The notes under the pieces: generated by a model
Told to the model about the DNA's origin: nothing
Databases searched by the model: none
The model's input: only the letters and a program-made list of their open reading frames with translations
NCBI GenBank assembly: GCA_021732005.1
Contig: JAKFVT010000006.1
Span: forward strand, 54,458-118,457
Direction of reading: 5' to 3'
DNA length: 64,000 nucleotides
Source: Mycobacterium sp.
GTDB lineage: Bacteria; Actinomycetota; Actinomycetes; Mycobacteriales; Mycobacteriaceae
Position numbers and translations under genes: made by a program
Shown here: one piece after another, positions 25,120 through 33,830 of the stretch
Position numbering within the stretch: position 1 is the stretch's first letter
How the letters are laid out: every line of letters begins with the position of its first letter

Positions 25120-26153
25120 CGGGCGCCCGCCGCATTGCGGATCACCTGCACACCCGCGCCGGCGGCCGACACCACATAGAGGGTGTCGGACTTGTCGTCG
25201 AAAGCGAGCGAGTTCGGTTGCTGCACGGTCGGGTAACGCACCTTCTCCACAGGAATACCAGTCGTTAAATCGTAACCAACAACGGTGTTCGATGCGGTTT
25301 GCGAAACCCAGGCCAGATTGCGTGATCCGGCCAGCCCGTACGGCGCGTCCGGAACCGGGTAGGCCTGCCGCTCGATCAGCGGGTCGACACCGAACACCAG
25401 CAGCTGACCGCCGCGGGTGTCGGTCACCAGGACTCGGCCCAGCGGGTCGGCCACCATCGTGGTGGCGCCCTGACCGGCGCGCAACGCCTGTTGGGTGCGG
25501 CCGTCGGTGTTCAGTGATGTCACCGAGGTCTGACCGCGGTCGAGGACCACGGCATTGTTGCCTTCGGCGACCACCGCGTCGACCCGCGCGAAAATCTTCA
25601 CCTTCTCGGCGACCGCGGTGTCCGAGCCCAGGGTGTAGGCGGTGCCGTCGGCGCTGCCGAGTACCAGCCGGCCGTCGGCGCGGCGGGCGATCGCGGTGAA
25701 GTCGGTGTCGGTCTCGTCGTTGATGGACACCGGGCTGGCCGTGCCGGCGGCCAGGTCGACGGTGACGTATCCACCCCGGGTGGACAGGAACACCGAGCCC
25801 TGTCCGTCGCCGGCGATCGCGGTGGCCGGACCCGGCAGGGTGAGTTCACGAGGAACCCCGCTCGAGTTGAACAGCGTCAGTGTCGCGGCGGCCTGGGGAT
25901 CGGCACCGGGGGTCAGAACCGCCAGTGAACCGGTGCGTTCGTCGAAGACCGCGGCGTCGGGATTTCCGCTGAGCGGGAGGACTTCACCCGCGGGGCGGGT
26001 GGCCGGTGGCGGTGACACTGCGGGCGCGGCCGGCTCGATCGTCGGAGGCGGCGGGGCCAGCGGATTGGTCGAGCAGCCGGCCATGACGGTGGCGCACGCC
26101 AATAAGACGGCGGTTGACCTGCGCAAACCAGCGCGGTTTACGTTTTTTGTCAA
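25116..26153 (-). CDS. lppL: Beta-propeller lipoprotein, LppL-like
   Basis: This is a 345-residue lipoprotein with signal peptide and lipobox TVMAGCS, followed by a Pro-rich linker. The rest consists of repeated blade-like segments (for example VFDERTGSLAVL, DGQGSVFLSTRGGYVTVDL, DPLGRVLVTDTRGGQLLVF and DDKSDTLYVVSAAGAG), indicating a YncE/NHL-type beta propeller. Position next to pyrD suggests the orthologue of M. tuberculosis lppL (Rv2138), so the symbol rests on synteny. The TTG at 26153 was chosen because it begins the signal peptide; the open frame further upstream crosses the divergent promoter region. Function unknown, probably envelope-associated binding. Confidence 0.75.
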   Translation of the reverse strand: MTKNVNRAGLRRSTAVLLACATVMAGCSTNPLAPPPPTIEPAAPAVSPPPATRPAGEVLPLSGNPDAAVFDERTGSLAVLTPGADPQAAATLTLFNSSGVPRELTLPGPATAIAGDGQGSVFLSTRGGYVTVDLAAGTASPVSINDETDTDFTAIARRADGRLVLGSADGTAYTLGSDTAVAEKVKIFARVDAVVAEGNNAVVLDRGQTSVTSLNTDGRTQQALRAGQGATTMVADPLGRVLVTDTRGGQLLVFGVDPLIERQAYPVPDAPYGLAGSRNLAWVSQTASNTVVGYDLTTGIPVEKVRYPTVQQPNSLAFDDKSDTLYVVSAAGAGVQVIRNAAGAR

Positions 26154-26230
26154 CGGGTAGCCCCCGGTTGTGTTCAAGATCGAGCGACCGAGTCGCCCCC
26201 TGTCGTTCAGGAAGTCTAGGCGGGCGGCGG

Positions 26231-26256
26231 GAAGACAATTTGACGTGATTGTCTTC
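26231..26256. promoter_or_regulatory. Perfect palindromic operator candidate
   Basis: GAAGACAAT at 26231-26239 and ATTGTCTTC at 26248-26256 are exact complements around an 8-nt spacer, TTGACGTG. The spacer and arm edges contain TTGACG, a good -35 sequence for the plus-strand gene. A dimeric repressor bound here would block that promoter. It lies in the divergent region between lppL and the gene at 26289. Confidence 0.6.
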
Positions 26257-26276
26257 TCATGTCCCGTAACTCGCGT

Positions 26277-26282
26277 TATGGT
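26277..26282 (+). promoter_or_regulatory. -10 box TATGGT, leaderless start
   Basis: TATGGT ends 6 nt before the ATG at 26289. It would be read with a TTGACG at 26240-26245, although the 31-nt gap between them is too long for a standard -35/-10 pair, so the -10 alone may suffice. Confidence 0.4.
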
Positions 26283-26288
26283 GACCTC

Positions 26289-26600
26289 ATGACGCTGGCC
26301 GTGACTCGGGAGTCCGATGGGCGAGAGTTCGCTATCGAGGACATTTCCACTGGTGTGTTCGCCAGCGGTTTTGGCCAGCTCGGGGATGGTCGCAGCTTCT
26401 CCTTCCGGGTCCATCGCGGGCAGCTCCTGGTGGAGGTCTACCACCCGCGATTGGCCGGTCCCGTGCCGCTCGAGGAGGACGTGGTCGCCACCGCGGCCCG
26501 CAGCCTCACCGATTTCGATGTCGACGACGAGCGCAGCCTGGCCGCCGCCGTGCGGGACGCGGTCGCGCACGCTGTGCCGGTAGCCCGACCTTCACGCTGA
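26289..26600 (+). CDS. Small conserved mycobacterial protein
   Basis: This is a 103-residue acidic protein with no membrane segment, containing [30 protein letters not shown] and a C-terminal helix [17 protein letters not shown]. The family is unknown to me. By gene order it occupies the place of M. tuberculosis Rv2137c, upstream of uppP. The ATG at 26289 was preferred to 26259 because a -10 box at leaderless spacing precedes it. Confidence 0.65.
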   Translation: MTLAVTRESDGREFAIEDISTGVFASGFGQLGDGRSFSFRVHRGQLLVEVYHPRLAGPVPLEEDVVATAARSLTDFDVDDERSLAAAVRDAVAHAVPVARPSR

Positions 26601-26618
26601 ATCACCAGCTCTATCCAG

Positions 26619-26624
26619 TACGGT
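26619..26624 (+). promoter_or_regulatory. -10 box TACGGT before uppP
   Basis: TACGGT ends 7 nt before the GTG at 26632, which predicts a leaderless uppP transcript. Confidence 0.4.
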
Positions 26625-26631
26625 CGGCGAC

Positions 26632-27480
26632 GTGAGTGTCGCGTCGATGTCGTGGTTGCAGGTCGTGGTCCTGTCGATCGTCCAGGGTCTGACCGAGTTC
26701 TTGCCGATCTCCTCGTCGAGCCATCTCGCGATCGTGTCGCGGGTCTTCTTCTCCGCGGACGCCGGCGCCTCGTTCACGGCGGTGTCCCAGTTGGGCACCG
26801 AGGCCGCTGTGGTCATCTACTTCGCCCGCGACATCTGGCGGATTCTCAAGGCCTGGTTCAACGGGCTTTTCGTCAAGGCTCACCGGGACAACATCGATTA
26901 CCGGATGGGCTGGTACGTCATCATCGGCACGCTGCCGATCGTGGTGATCGGCCTGGCGTTCAAGGAAGCGATCCGCGGTGAGGTTCGCAATCTCTGGGTG
27001 ATCGCCACCGCGATGCTGGTGTTCTCGGCCGTGATCGCCGCCGCCGAGTACTTCGGGAAGCAGACCCGCCACGTGGAGCAACTGAGGTGGAAGGACGGCC
27101 TGCTCGTCGGCCTGGCGCAGTGCCTGGCCCTGGTGCCGGGGGTGTCCCGGTCCGGTTCGACGATCAGTGCCGGCCTGTTCCTCGGCCTTGATCGTCCGCT
27201 CGCGGCGAGATTCGGCTTCCTGCTTGGTATTCCGGCCGTGCTGGCCTCCGGCCTGTTCTCGCTTCCCGACGCGTTCCATCCGGTGACCGAAGGCATGAGT
27301 GCTTCCGGCCCGCAATTGCTGGTGTCGGTGGTCATCACGTTCGTCGTCGGCTATGCGGCGATCGCCTGGCTGCTGCGCTTCGTCGCCAACCACGCGATGT
27401 ACTGGTTCGTGGGCTACCGGGTGGTCCTCGCACTCGTCGTGATGGCGCTGCTGGCCTCAGGCGTGGTGGCGGCCAGTTGA
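26632..27480 (+). CDS. uppP: Undecaprenyl-diphosphatase
   Basis: The 282-residue polytopic membrane enzyme removes a phosphate from undecaprenyl (or decaprenyl) diphosphate, recycling the lipid carrier for peptidoglycan and arabinogalactan assembly. It has both BacA/UppP catalytic regions: [16 protein letters not shown] at residues about 15-30 with the (E/Q)xxxE motif, and [13 protein letters not shown] at about 166-178 with the essential Arg. The GTG start follows a TACGGT box. Its TGA overlaps the TTG start of the phosphatase gene. Confidence 0.95.
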   Translation: MSVASMSWLQVVVLSIVQGLTEFLPISSSSHLAIVSRVFFSADAGASFTAVSQLGTEAAVVIYFARDIWRILKAWFNGLFVKAHRDNIDYRMGWYVIIGTLPIVVIGLAFKEAIRGEVRNLWVIATAMLVFSAVIAAAEYFGKQTRHVEQLRWKDGLLVGLAQCLALVPGVSRSGSTISAGLFLGLDRPLAARFGFLLGIPAVLASGLFSLPDAFHPVTEGMSASGPQLLVSVVITFVVGYAAIAWLLRFVANHAMYWFVGYRVVLALVVMALLASGVVAAS

Positions 27481-28169
27481 CCGTCATCCTGCTGCGCCAC
27501 GGCCGCTCGACGTCCAACACCGCGCACACACTGGCCGGCCGGACCGAGGGCGTCGAACTCGACGACAAAGGGCAGGACCAGGCCAGCGCCCTCGTCGACC
27601 GGGTCAAGGGCCTGCCGATCAAGGCGCTCGTCCGGTCCCCGCTGCTGCGCTGCCGCCTCACTCTCGAGCCGCTGGCCGCCGAACTGGACCTCGAGCCGGT
27701 GGTCGACGAGCGGCTCGCCGAGGTGGACTACGGGCAGTGGACCGGCCGGGCGCTGAAGGATCTGGTGAAAGAGCCGCTGTGGGCGGTGGTGCAGCAGCAG
27801 CCGAGCGCGGCCGTCTTTCCTGACGGTGAGGGGCTCGCGCAGGTTCAGGCCCGCGCGGTGGCTGCGGTACGCGAGCACGACCGCCGACTCGCCGACGAGC
27901 ACGGTCACGACGTGCTGTGGATGGCCTGTACGCACGGTGACGTGATCAAGGCTGTCGTCGCGGACGCGCTCGGCGCCCACCTGGACAGCTTCCAGCGGAT
28001 CACCGCCGACCCGGCGTCGATGAGTGTCATCCGCTACACGCCGTTCCGCCCATTTGTCGTGCACGTCAACCACACCGGCGCCGAGCTCGCGTCGGCGCTC
28101 AGCGCGCCGCCGCCGGCCGAGGGCGACAAGACCGCCGGGGACGCCGTCGTGGGTGGGACCACCGACTGA
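27477..28169 (+). CDS. Histidine phosphatase family protein (phosphoglycerate-mutase-like)
   Basis: The 230-residue protein has the phosphohistidine motif LLRHGRST at residues 5-12, the second Arg in RSPLLRC, Glu in ERLAEVDYG, and the late catalytic His in CTHGDVIK. This is the branch 1 histidine phosphatase fold; the M. tuberculosis positional counterpart is Rv2135c, reported as an acid phosphatase. The TTG start overlaps the uppP stop (TTGA), so the two are coupled. The C-terminal 30 residues are a disordered tail. The substrate is not evident. Confidence 0.9.
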   Translation: MTVILLRHGRSTSNTAHTLAGRTEGVELDDKGQDQASALVDRVKGLPIKALVRSPLLRCRLTLEPLAAELDLEPVVDERLAEVDYGQWTGRALKDLVKEPLWAVVQQQPSAAVFPDGEGLAQVQARAVAAVREHDRRLADEHGHDVLWMACTHGDVIKAVVADALGAHLDSFQRITADPASMSVIRYTPFRPFVVHVNHTGAELASALSAPPPAEGDKTAGDAVVGGTTD

Positions 28170-28208
28170 ACCGGCTGCCGCCGATTACGGCTGGCTGCTT
28201 CCAGCCGG

Positions 28209-28214
28209 TATTTT
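28209..28214 (+). promoter_or_regulatory. -10 box TATTTT before the DUF3090 gene
   Basis: TATTTT lies 9 nt before the ATG at 28224, predicting a leader of only a few nucleotides. Confidence 0.4.
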
Positions 28215-28223
28215 GGACATAAC

Positions 28224-28808
28224 ATGGCCCGCGCAATTCACGTCTTCCGCACACCCGACCGTTTCGTCGCCGGGACCGTTGGGCAGCCCGGAAACCGCAC
28301 CTTCTATCTCCAGGCCGTTCACGACACCCGGGTCATCTCCGTCATCCTGGAGAAACAACAGGTCGCGGTGTTGGCCGAACGCATCGGCGCGCTGCTGGTC
28401 GAGATCAACCGTCGGTTCGGCACCCCGCTGCCGCCGGAGAAGGACGTCGACGATCTCAGCCCCCTGGTCACGCCGGTGGACGCGGAGTTCCGGGTCGGCA
28501 CGATGGGCCTCGGGTGGGATTCCGAGGCGCAGACCGTCGTCGTCGAACTGCTGGCGGTCAGCGACGTCGAATTCGATGCGTCAGTGGTGCTCGACGACGC
28601 GGAGGAGGGGCCGGACGCGGTGCGGGTTTTCCTCACGCCCGAGTCGGCCCGCCAATTCGCCTCCCGCTCCACGCGGGTCATCTCGGCAGGACGTCCGCCG
28701 TGCCCGCTGTGTGACGAGCCGCTGGACCCGGAAGGCCACATCTGTGTGCGCACCAACGGATATCGGCGTGGCGCGTTCGGCGAGACCGACGACGATCTCG
28801 ACTCGTGA
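28224..28808 (+). CDS. DUF3090 family protein
   Basis: This 194-residue actinobacterial protein contains RAIHVFRTPDRFVAGTVG at the start, FYLQAV and TMGLGWD in the middle, and a C-terminal CPLCDEPLDPEGHICVR that looks like a zinc knuckle (CxxC...HxC). The molecular function is unknown. It is always found beside a predicted kinase-like protein and the histidine phosphatase in actinobacteria, as here, and its stop overlaps the next gene's GTG. Confidence 0.88.
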   Translation: MARAIHVFRTPDRFVAGTVGQPGNRTFYLQAVHDTRVISVILEKQQVAVLAERIGALLVEINRRFGTPLPPEKDVDDLSPLVTPVDAEFRVGTMGLGWDSEAQTVVVELLAVSDVEFDASVVLDDAEEGPDAVRVFLTPESARQFASRSTRVISAGRPPCPLCDEPLDPEGHICVRTNGYRRGAFGETDDDLDS

Positions 28809-29632
28809 CAGCCGCCGACGAGGCCTCGGCCCGCGACGCGCTGCGCTGCGGTGAGCTGACCATCCTCGGGCGGATCCGCTCGGCAAGTAACGCCACGTTC
28901 CTGTGTGAGGCGACCGGGCCCGCGGGGCCCGACCATCGGGTGCACTGCGTCTACAAGCCGGTCGCCGGTGAGCAGCCGCTGTGGGATTTCCCGGACGGCA
29001 CCCTGGCCGGCCGGGAAGTCGGCTCGTATCTCGTCTCGGCTGCACTCGGCTGGAACGTCGTGCCGTTAACCATCATTCGGGACGGCCCGGCCGGCCCCGG
29101 GATGGTGCAGCTGTGGGTCGATCAACCCGGCGACAGCGACGACGCCGAATCCGAAGGACCCGACCTGGTCGACATTTGCCCGCCGGGATCCATTCCGCCG
29201 GGCTATCTTTCGGTTCTGCGCGCGTACGACTACGCAGGCAACGACGTCACGCTGGTGCACGCCGACGACGCGCGGCTGCGGCGAATGGCGGTGTTCGACG
29301 TGATCGTCAACAACGCCGACCGCAAGGGTGGCCACATACTGGCCGGCATCGACGGCCGGGTGTACGGCGTCGACCACGGGGTGTCGCTGCATGTCCAGGA
29401 CAAGCTGCGCACCGTGCTCTGGGGCTGGGCCGGTAAGCCGATCGACGACGAGACGCTGGCGGCGATCGCCGACCTCGGCGAGCAGCTGGCCGGCCCGCTC
29501 GCCGACCAGCTGCGCGAACACATCACCCCGGCGGAGGTCGCGGCATTGCGGCGGCGGGTCCGCATGCTGGTCGCCGAGCCCGTCATGCCCGCACCCGATC
29601 GGCACCGGCCGATTCCCTGGCCGGCCTTCTGA
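28805..29632 (+). CDS. SCO1664-type PI3/4-kinase-like protein
   Basis: The 275-residue protein is of the actinobacterial SCO1664 type, distantly related to lipid/protein kinases of the PI3/4-kinase fold. Visible features are the strand VHCVYKPVAGEQPLWDFPDG with the candidate ATP-binding Lys, DVIVNNADRKGGH as the catalytic-loop equivalent (Asp and Asn), and VYGVDHGVSLH resembling the DFG region. It is coupled to the DUF3090 gene through a GTGA overlap. The substrate is unknown. Confidence 0.85.
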   Translation: MTAADEASARDALRCGELTILGRIRSASNATFLCEATGPAGPDHRVHCVYKPVAGEQPLWDFPDGTLAGREVGSYLVSAALGWNVVPLTIIRDGPAGPGMVQLWVDQPGDSDDAESEGPDLVDICPPGSIPPGYLSVLRAYDYAGNDVTLVHADDARLRRMAVFDVIVNNADRKGGHILAGIDGRVYGVDHGVSLHVQDKLRTVLWGWAGKPIDDETLAAIADLGEQLAGPLADQLREHITPAEVAALRRRVRMLVAEPVMPAPDRHRPIPWPAF

Positions 29633-29673
29633 GCGCTGGTCGGGCCCACCGACGGGACTGATCATGATTCGGC

Positions 29674-29679
29674 GATACT
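29674..29679 (+). promoter_or_regulatory. -10 box GATACT before cysQ
   Basis: GATACT ends 6 nt before the ATG at 29686, predicting a leaderless transcript. Confidence 0.38.
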
Positions 29680-29685
29680 GACTGA

Positions 29686-30447
29686 ATGAGCATGACCGAC
29701 GCGGCGCTGGCCGCCGACCTCGCCGAGGAGGCGGGCCGGCTGCTGCTGTCGGTACGTGACGAGGTCGGTTTCGACTTCCCGCCCGCGCTCGGAGACGCCG
29801 GCGACGTGCGTGCCAACGCCCTGATTCTGCGTCGGCTGCGCGCCGAGCGTCCCGGTGACGCCGTGCTCTCCGAAGAGGCCTACGACGATCTCAAGCGGCT
29901 CCAGGCCGACCGGGTGTGGATCATCGACCCGCTCGACGGCACCCGCGAATTCTCCATGCCCCGCCGGCCCGACTGGGCCGTGCATGTCGCCCTCTGGCAG
30001 CGGACCGGCGGACCGGACGGCACCATCACCGACGCCGCCGTCGCGCTGCCGGCGATGGGCGAGGTGTATCGCTCGGACACCGTGACCGCCCCGCCGCCAC
30101 CGCCAGCCGGCCCGATTCGCATCACCGCGAGCTCCAACCGGCCGCCCGCGGTGCTGTGGCGGCTGCGGGACCGCCTCGACATCGAGTTTCTGCGAATCGG
30201 ATCGGCCGGCGCCAAGGCGATGGCGGTGGTGCGCGGCGACGCCGACGCCTACATCCACGCCGGCGGTCAGTGGGAGTGGGACTCGGCCGCACCCGCGGGG
30301 GTGGTGCAGGCCGCCGGTCTGCACGCCACCCGGATCGACGGGTCGCCGTTGCGCTACAACCGGCCGGACCCGTACCTGCCCGATCTGCTGATGTGCCGGG
30401 CCGAAGTCGCCGATCTTCTGCTCGACGCCATGTGGCTGGCCAGTTAG
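29686..30447 (+). CDS. cysQ: 3'(2'),5'-bisphosphate nucleotidase
   Basis: The 253-residue enzyme is of the lithium-sensitive inositol monophosphatase fold. The metal ligands are in LSEEAYDD (Glu), [12 protein letters not shown] (Asp, Asp) and WEWDSAAP (Asp). CysQ hydrolyses 3'-phosphoadenosine 5'-phosphate left over from sulfotransferase and sulfate-assimilation reactions. It may therefore serve the sulfotransferase encoded at 4825-6093. The gene lies directly upstream of mshC as in M. tuberculosis (Rv2131c-Rv2130c). Confidence 0.92.
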   Translation: MSMTDAALAADLAEEAGRLLLSVRDEVGFDFPPALGDAGDVRANALILRRLRAERPGDAVLSEEAYDDLKRLQADRVWIIDPLDGTREFSMPRRPDWAVHVALWQRTGGPDGTITDAAVALPAMGEVYRSDTVTAPPPPPAGPIRITASSNRPPAVLWRLRDRLDIEFLRIGSAGAKAMAVVRGDADAYIHAGGQWEWDSAAPAGVVQAAGLHATRIDGSPLRYNRPDPYLPDLLMCRAEVADLLLDAMWLAS

Positions 30448-30535
30448 GGAATCAAACATGCCGCCGCGTTGTCTGAAGTAACGCGATAGAGCCGGTCACC
30501 ACACCACCTGAGAGCGCCGTGAACAGCGAACCCCC

Positions 30536-30541
30536 TAGAGT
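30536..30541 (+). promoter_or_regulatory. -10 box TAGAGT before mshC
   Basis: TAGAGT ends 7 nt before the ATG at 30549, which supports that start and predicts leaderless mRNA. Confidence 0.42.
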
Positions 30542-30548
30542 CGAGGCC

Positions 30549-31787
30549 ATGCAGTCCTGGTCGGCCGTCGACATCCCGCAGCTTCCCGGCCGTGGGCCGG
30601 CCTTGCGGTTGTATGACACCGCCGACCGCCAGGTCCGTCCGACGTCGCCGGGGGAGACCGCGACGATGTACGTCTGCGGCATCACGCCCTACGACGCGAC
30701 GCACCTGGGTCACGCCGCGACGTACCTGACGTTCGATCTGGTGTACCGGGTCTGGCTGGACAGCGGCCATCAGGTTCATTACGTGCAGAACATCACCGAC
30801 GTCGACGACCCGCTGTTCGAACGGGCCAATCGCGACGGCGTGGACTGGCGGGACCTGGGCGCACGGGAGATTCAGTTGTTCCGCGAGGACATGGCCGCGC
30901 TGCGGGTACTGCCGCCGCGCGACTATGTCGCCGCCACCGACGCGATCGGCGAAGTGGTCGAGTTGGTGGAGAAGATGCTGGCGTCCGGGTCGGCCTACGT
31001 GGTCGACGACGACGAGTTCCCGGACATCTATTACCGCGCCGACGCCACCACCCAGTTCGGTTATGAATCGGGCTACGACCGCGACACGATGATGCGGCTG
31101 TTCGCCGAACGCGGCGGCGACCCGGATCGGGCGGGCAAGGCCGACCCGCTCGACGCGCTGCTGTGGCGGGCTGCCCGCCCGGACGAGCCGAGCTGGCCTG
31201 CGCCGTTCGGTCCCGGCCGCCCGGGGTGGCACGTGGAGTGTTCGGCGATTGCTCTGAGCCGCATCGGTTTTGGCTTCGACGTGCAGGGTGGCGGCAGTGA
31301 CCTGATCTTCCCGCACCACGAGTTCTCCGCCGCGCACGGCGAATGTGTGATCGGACAGCGCCGGTTCGCGCGGCATTACGTGCACGCGGGGATGATCGGC
31401 TGGGACGGGCACAAGATGTCCAAGAGCCGCGGCAATCTGGTGTTGGTGTCCCGGTTGCGCGAACAGGGGGTGGACCCGGCGGCCATCCGGTTGGGCCTGC
31501 TGGCGGGACACTACCGCAGCGACCGGTCGTGGAGCGACGCGGTGCTCGACGACGCCAACGGCCGCCTGCACCGGTGGCGCTCGGCCGCCGCGTTGCCGGC
31601 AGGCCCGGACGCCGCCGACGTCATCGGACGGCTGCGGCAGTACCTGGCTGACGACCTCGACACTCCCAAAGCGCTTGCCGCCGTTGATGGTTGGGTCGCC
31701 GACGCACTGGAGTACGGTGGCCACGACGCCACCGCGCCCGCCGCGGTGGCGGCCGCGGTCGACGCCCTGCTGGGCGTGCCGCTGTAG
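30549..31787 (+). CDS. mshC: Mycothiol ligase MshC (cysteine:glucosaminyl-inositol ligase)
   Basis: This 412-residue enzyme joins cysteine to 1-D-myo-inosityl-2-amino-2-deoxy-glucopyranoside with ATP, the fourth step of mycothiol synthesis. It is a cysteinyl-tRNA synthetase relative. The HIGH motif is THLGHA, the KMSKS motif is KMSKSRGN, and zinc ligands appear in [15 protein letters not shown] and [10 protein letters not shown]. The tRNA-binding C-terminal part of CysRS is absent. The ATG of MQSW matches the known mycobacterial N terminus; an in-frame GTG at 30519 is less likely. Mycothiol marks the organism as actinobacterial. Confidence 0.96.
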   Translation: MQSWSAVDIPQLPGRGPALRLYDTADRQVRPTSPGETATMYVCGITPYDATHLGHAATYLTFDLVYRVWLDSGHQVHYVQNITDVDDPLFERANRDGVDWRDLGAREIQLFREDMAALRVLPPRDYVAATDAIGEVVELVEKMLASGSAYVVDDDEFPDIYYRADATTQFGYESGYDRDTMMRLFAERGGDPDRAGKADPLDALLWRAARPDEPSWPAPFGPGRPGWHVECSAIALSRIGFGFDVQGGGSDLIFPHHEFSAAHGECVIGQRRFARHYVHAGMIGWDGHKMSKSRGNLVLVSRLREQGVDPAAIRLGLLAGHYRSDRSWSDAVLDDANGRLHRWRSAAALPAGPDAADVIGRLRQYLADDLDTPKALAAVDGWVADALEYGGHDATAPAAVAAAVDALLGVPL

Positions 31788-31790
31788 GTG

Positions 31791-31796
31791 TACGTT
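31791..31796 (+). promoter_or_regulatory. -10 box TACGTT before the SDR gene
   Basis: TACGTT ends 7 nt before the ATG at 31804, just after the mshC stop. It suggests a separate leaderless transcript. Confidence 0.38.
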
Positions 31797-31803
31797 GACG
31801 GCC

Positions 31804-32679
31804 ATGAGTTCCGTCAACGGCAAGGTCGTGTTCATCACCGGGGCTGCCCGTGGCGTCGGCGCCGACGTGGCGCGCCGGTTGCGGCGCAAGAACGCCAAAC
31901 TCGTCCTGACCGACATCGACGCTGAGCCACTGGCGGAGTTGGCCGCTGAACTCGGCGAAGATCAGGTGTTGACCGGTGTCGCCGATGTGCGCGACCTGGC
32001 TGCCATGCAGGCGGTGGCCGAGCGGGCGGTCGAGCGGTTCGGCGGCATCGACGTGGTGGTCGCCAACGCCGGTATCGCGACGTATGGCTCAGTGCTGCAG
32101 GTCGATCCGGAGGCCGTCAAGCGCCTGCTCGACATCAACGTGCTGGGCGCCTTCCACACCGTGCGGGCCACCTTGCCGTCGATCATCGACCGTCGCGGCT
32201 ACGTGCTGATCGTCTCGTCGTTCGCGGCCTACGCGGCGTCGCCGGGACTGGCGCCGTACCACGCGGCCAAGGCCGGGGTGGAACACTTCGCCAACGCCCT
32301 GCGTCTCGAGGTGGCCCATCATGGCGTCGACGTCGGCTCCGCGCACATGTCGTGGATCGACACCCCGATGGTCCGGGACGCCAAGAACGATCTCGCCAGC
32401 TTCACCGAAATGCTCGCCCGCGTGCCCAAACCACTGGGCAACACCACAAGCGTCGACAAATGCGGACAGGCGTTCGTCAAGGGCATCGAGGGGCGCAAGC
32501 GCCAGATCAACGTGCCCGGCTGGGTCGGCGCGTTCCGCTGGCTCAAGCCGCTGCTGTCGACGCGGTTGGGGGAGCGGCCGATCGCGGCTCTGGTCCCGAG
32601 CATCCTGCCCAAGATGGATGCCGAGGTGGCCGCGCTCGGCCGCTCCACCAGCTCCCGGTTGGAAGAGCTGGAGACGTAG
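31804..32679 (+). CDS. Short-chain dehydrogenase/reductase (Rv2129c-like)
   Basis: This is a 291-residue SDR with cofactor loop TGAARGVG, VANAG in place of NNAG, catalytic Ser in VSSFAAY and the Tyr-Lys pair in YHAAKAG. The C-terminal extension of about 50 residues (GWVGAFRWLKPLL and a basic segment) goes beyond the minimal SDR and may touch the membrane. It follows mshC by 16 nt, matching M. tuberculosis order. The substrate is unknown. Confidence 0.88.
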   Translation: MSSVNGKVVFITGAARGVGADVARRLRRKNAKLVLTDIDAEPLAELAAELGEDQVLTGVADVRDLAAMQAVAERAVERFGGIDVVVANAGIATYGSVLQVDPEAVKRLLDINVLGAFHTVRATLPSIIDRRGYVLIVSSFAAYAASPGLAPYHAAKAGVEHFANALRLEVAHHGVDVGSAHMSWIDTPMVRDAKNDLASFTEMLARVPKPLGNTTSVDKCGQAFVKGIEGRKRQINVPGWVGAFRWLKPLLSTRLGERPIAALVPSILPKMDAEVAALGRSTSSRLEELET

Positions 32680-32702
32680 TGCTTTAACGCGCGACGGGTG
32701 CC

Positions 32703-33806
32703 CTACAGCGCGACGGCGCCGTAGTTGCCCACCTGCGTGCTGAGGAACCGCAGCTGATCGGTGGCCGACCCGAGGGTCTGGTCGATGGCGGTGAGCCGGG
32801 CGGCGTAGTGGGCCACCGGGTATTCGGCGGTCACGCCGATACCGCCGTGCATCTGGATCGACTCCTGCAGTATGTGCTTGCCCGACCGCCCGATCTGCAG
32901 CTTGGCCCGGGCCGCGACCACGGGGTCCAGCCGGCCGTCGCTGATGGACATCGCCGCGTAGTAGTTCATGCTGCGGGCCAGTTCGAGCGAAACGTACATA
33001 TCGGCAGCGCGCTGGGTGAGCGTCTGGAACGTCTTGAGCGGCACACCGAACTGCTTGCGTGCGTTCAGGTACTCCGTGGTCAGCCGCAGTGATTCATCCA
33101 TGGCGCCAACAGCTTCGGCGCACAGAGCCGAAGAATAGCGGATCAGCGTTGAGTGGATGCGTTCGCTGACATCGCCGCCGTCGCCGAGCGGCTGCGCCGG
33201 CGCGTCGGTGAAGTCGATCTCGGCGCCGCGCTGCCCGTCGAAGGTGCGATAGCTGCGGCGGGTGGTTGCCGCGGCGTCGACGAGGAACGCGCCGATGCCA
33301 CCGTCGGGCAGGGCCGCGGTGACGACCAGCGCATCGGCGCTGTCACCGGCCAGCACCGGGTTCTTGCGGCCGGTGATGGTCCAGGAGTCACCGGTTTTGG
33401 TTGCACGCGTCGACAATTCGTCGAGCCCGCGCAGTCCCTTCTCGGTGTGGGCCAGCGCCAGCAGCCGCTCACCGGCGGCGACGTCGTCGAGCTGAGCGCG
33501 CTGAGAGTCGCTGCCGAGTTCGGCGATCAGGCCACCCGGGATCAGTGCGGCCGCGGCGACCGGCTCGGGTGCCAGACGGCGGCCGAGTTCGGTCATCACG
33601 ACGATGATCTCGATCTGGCCGGATTCTTCCGGATCGAAACCCAGTCCGAGGATGCCGATCTCGGCCAGCTGGCGCCACACGTCGCGGCTCCAGCCGAGCT
33701 CGGAGTCGACGGTCTTGTTGCGGGTCTCGATGTCGTAGGTGCGGGAGAACACCTCGCGAGCGGTGTCGCGGAGCAGTTCTTGTTCGTCGGTCAGGTCAAA
33801 GTTCAT
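32703..33806 (-). CDS. Acyl-CoA dehydrogenase, smaller subunit of a FadE pair
   Basis: The 367-residue protein has the acyl-CoA dehydrogenase fold, with N-terminal helices (MNFDLTDEQELLRDTARE), a mid beta domain (SWTITGRKNPVLAG) and a C-terminal FAD-binding helical domain (LNARKQFGVPLKTFQTLTQR, IQMHGGIGVTAEYPVAHY). It lacks the YGGSNEVQR-type end that the partner has. Two dissimilar, adjacent FadE genes are the hallmark of the mycobacterial alpha2-beta2 dehydrogenases acting on steroid side-chain CoA thioesters. It starts 24 nt after the partner's stop with GGAGAGGG upstream. Confidence 0.9.
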   Translation of the reverse strand: MNFDLTDEQELLRDTAREVFSRTYDIETRNKTVDSELGWSRDVWRQLAEIGILGLGFDPEESGQIEIIVVMTELGRRLAPEPVAAAALIPGGLIAELGSDSQRAQLDDVAAGERLLALAHTEKGLRGLDELSTRATKTGDSWTITGRKNPVLAGDSADALVVTAALPDGGIGAFLVDAAATTRRSYRTFDGQRGAEIDFTDAPAQPLGDGGDVSERIHSTLIRYSSALCAEAVGAMDESLRLTTEYLNARKQFGVPLKTFQTLTQRAADMYVSLELARSMNYYAAMSISDGRLDPVVAARAKLQIGRSGKHILQESIQMHGGIGVTAEYPVAHYAARLTAIDQTLGSATDQLRFLSTQVGNYGAVAL

Positions 33807-33830
33807 GGCCGGCCCTCTCCGTAATTCATG

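Noticed and set aside
26148..26153. TTGACA as a -35 box on the minus strand
   Set aside because: It coincides with the TTG start codon of the LppL-like gene, and no -10 follows at proper spacing.
29583..29816. Small minus-strand ORF between the kinase-like gene and cysQ
   Set aside because: It is antisense to both genes, with a Ser/Arg-rich translation typical of a shadow frame. Its place recalls M. tuberculosis Rv2132, but nothing in the sequence supports coding.
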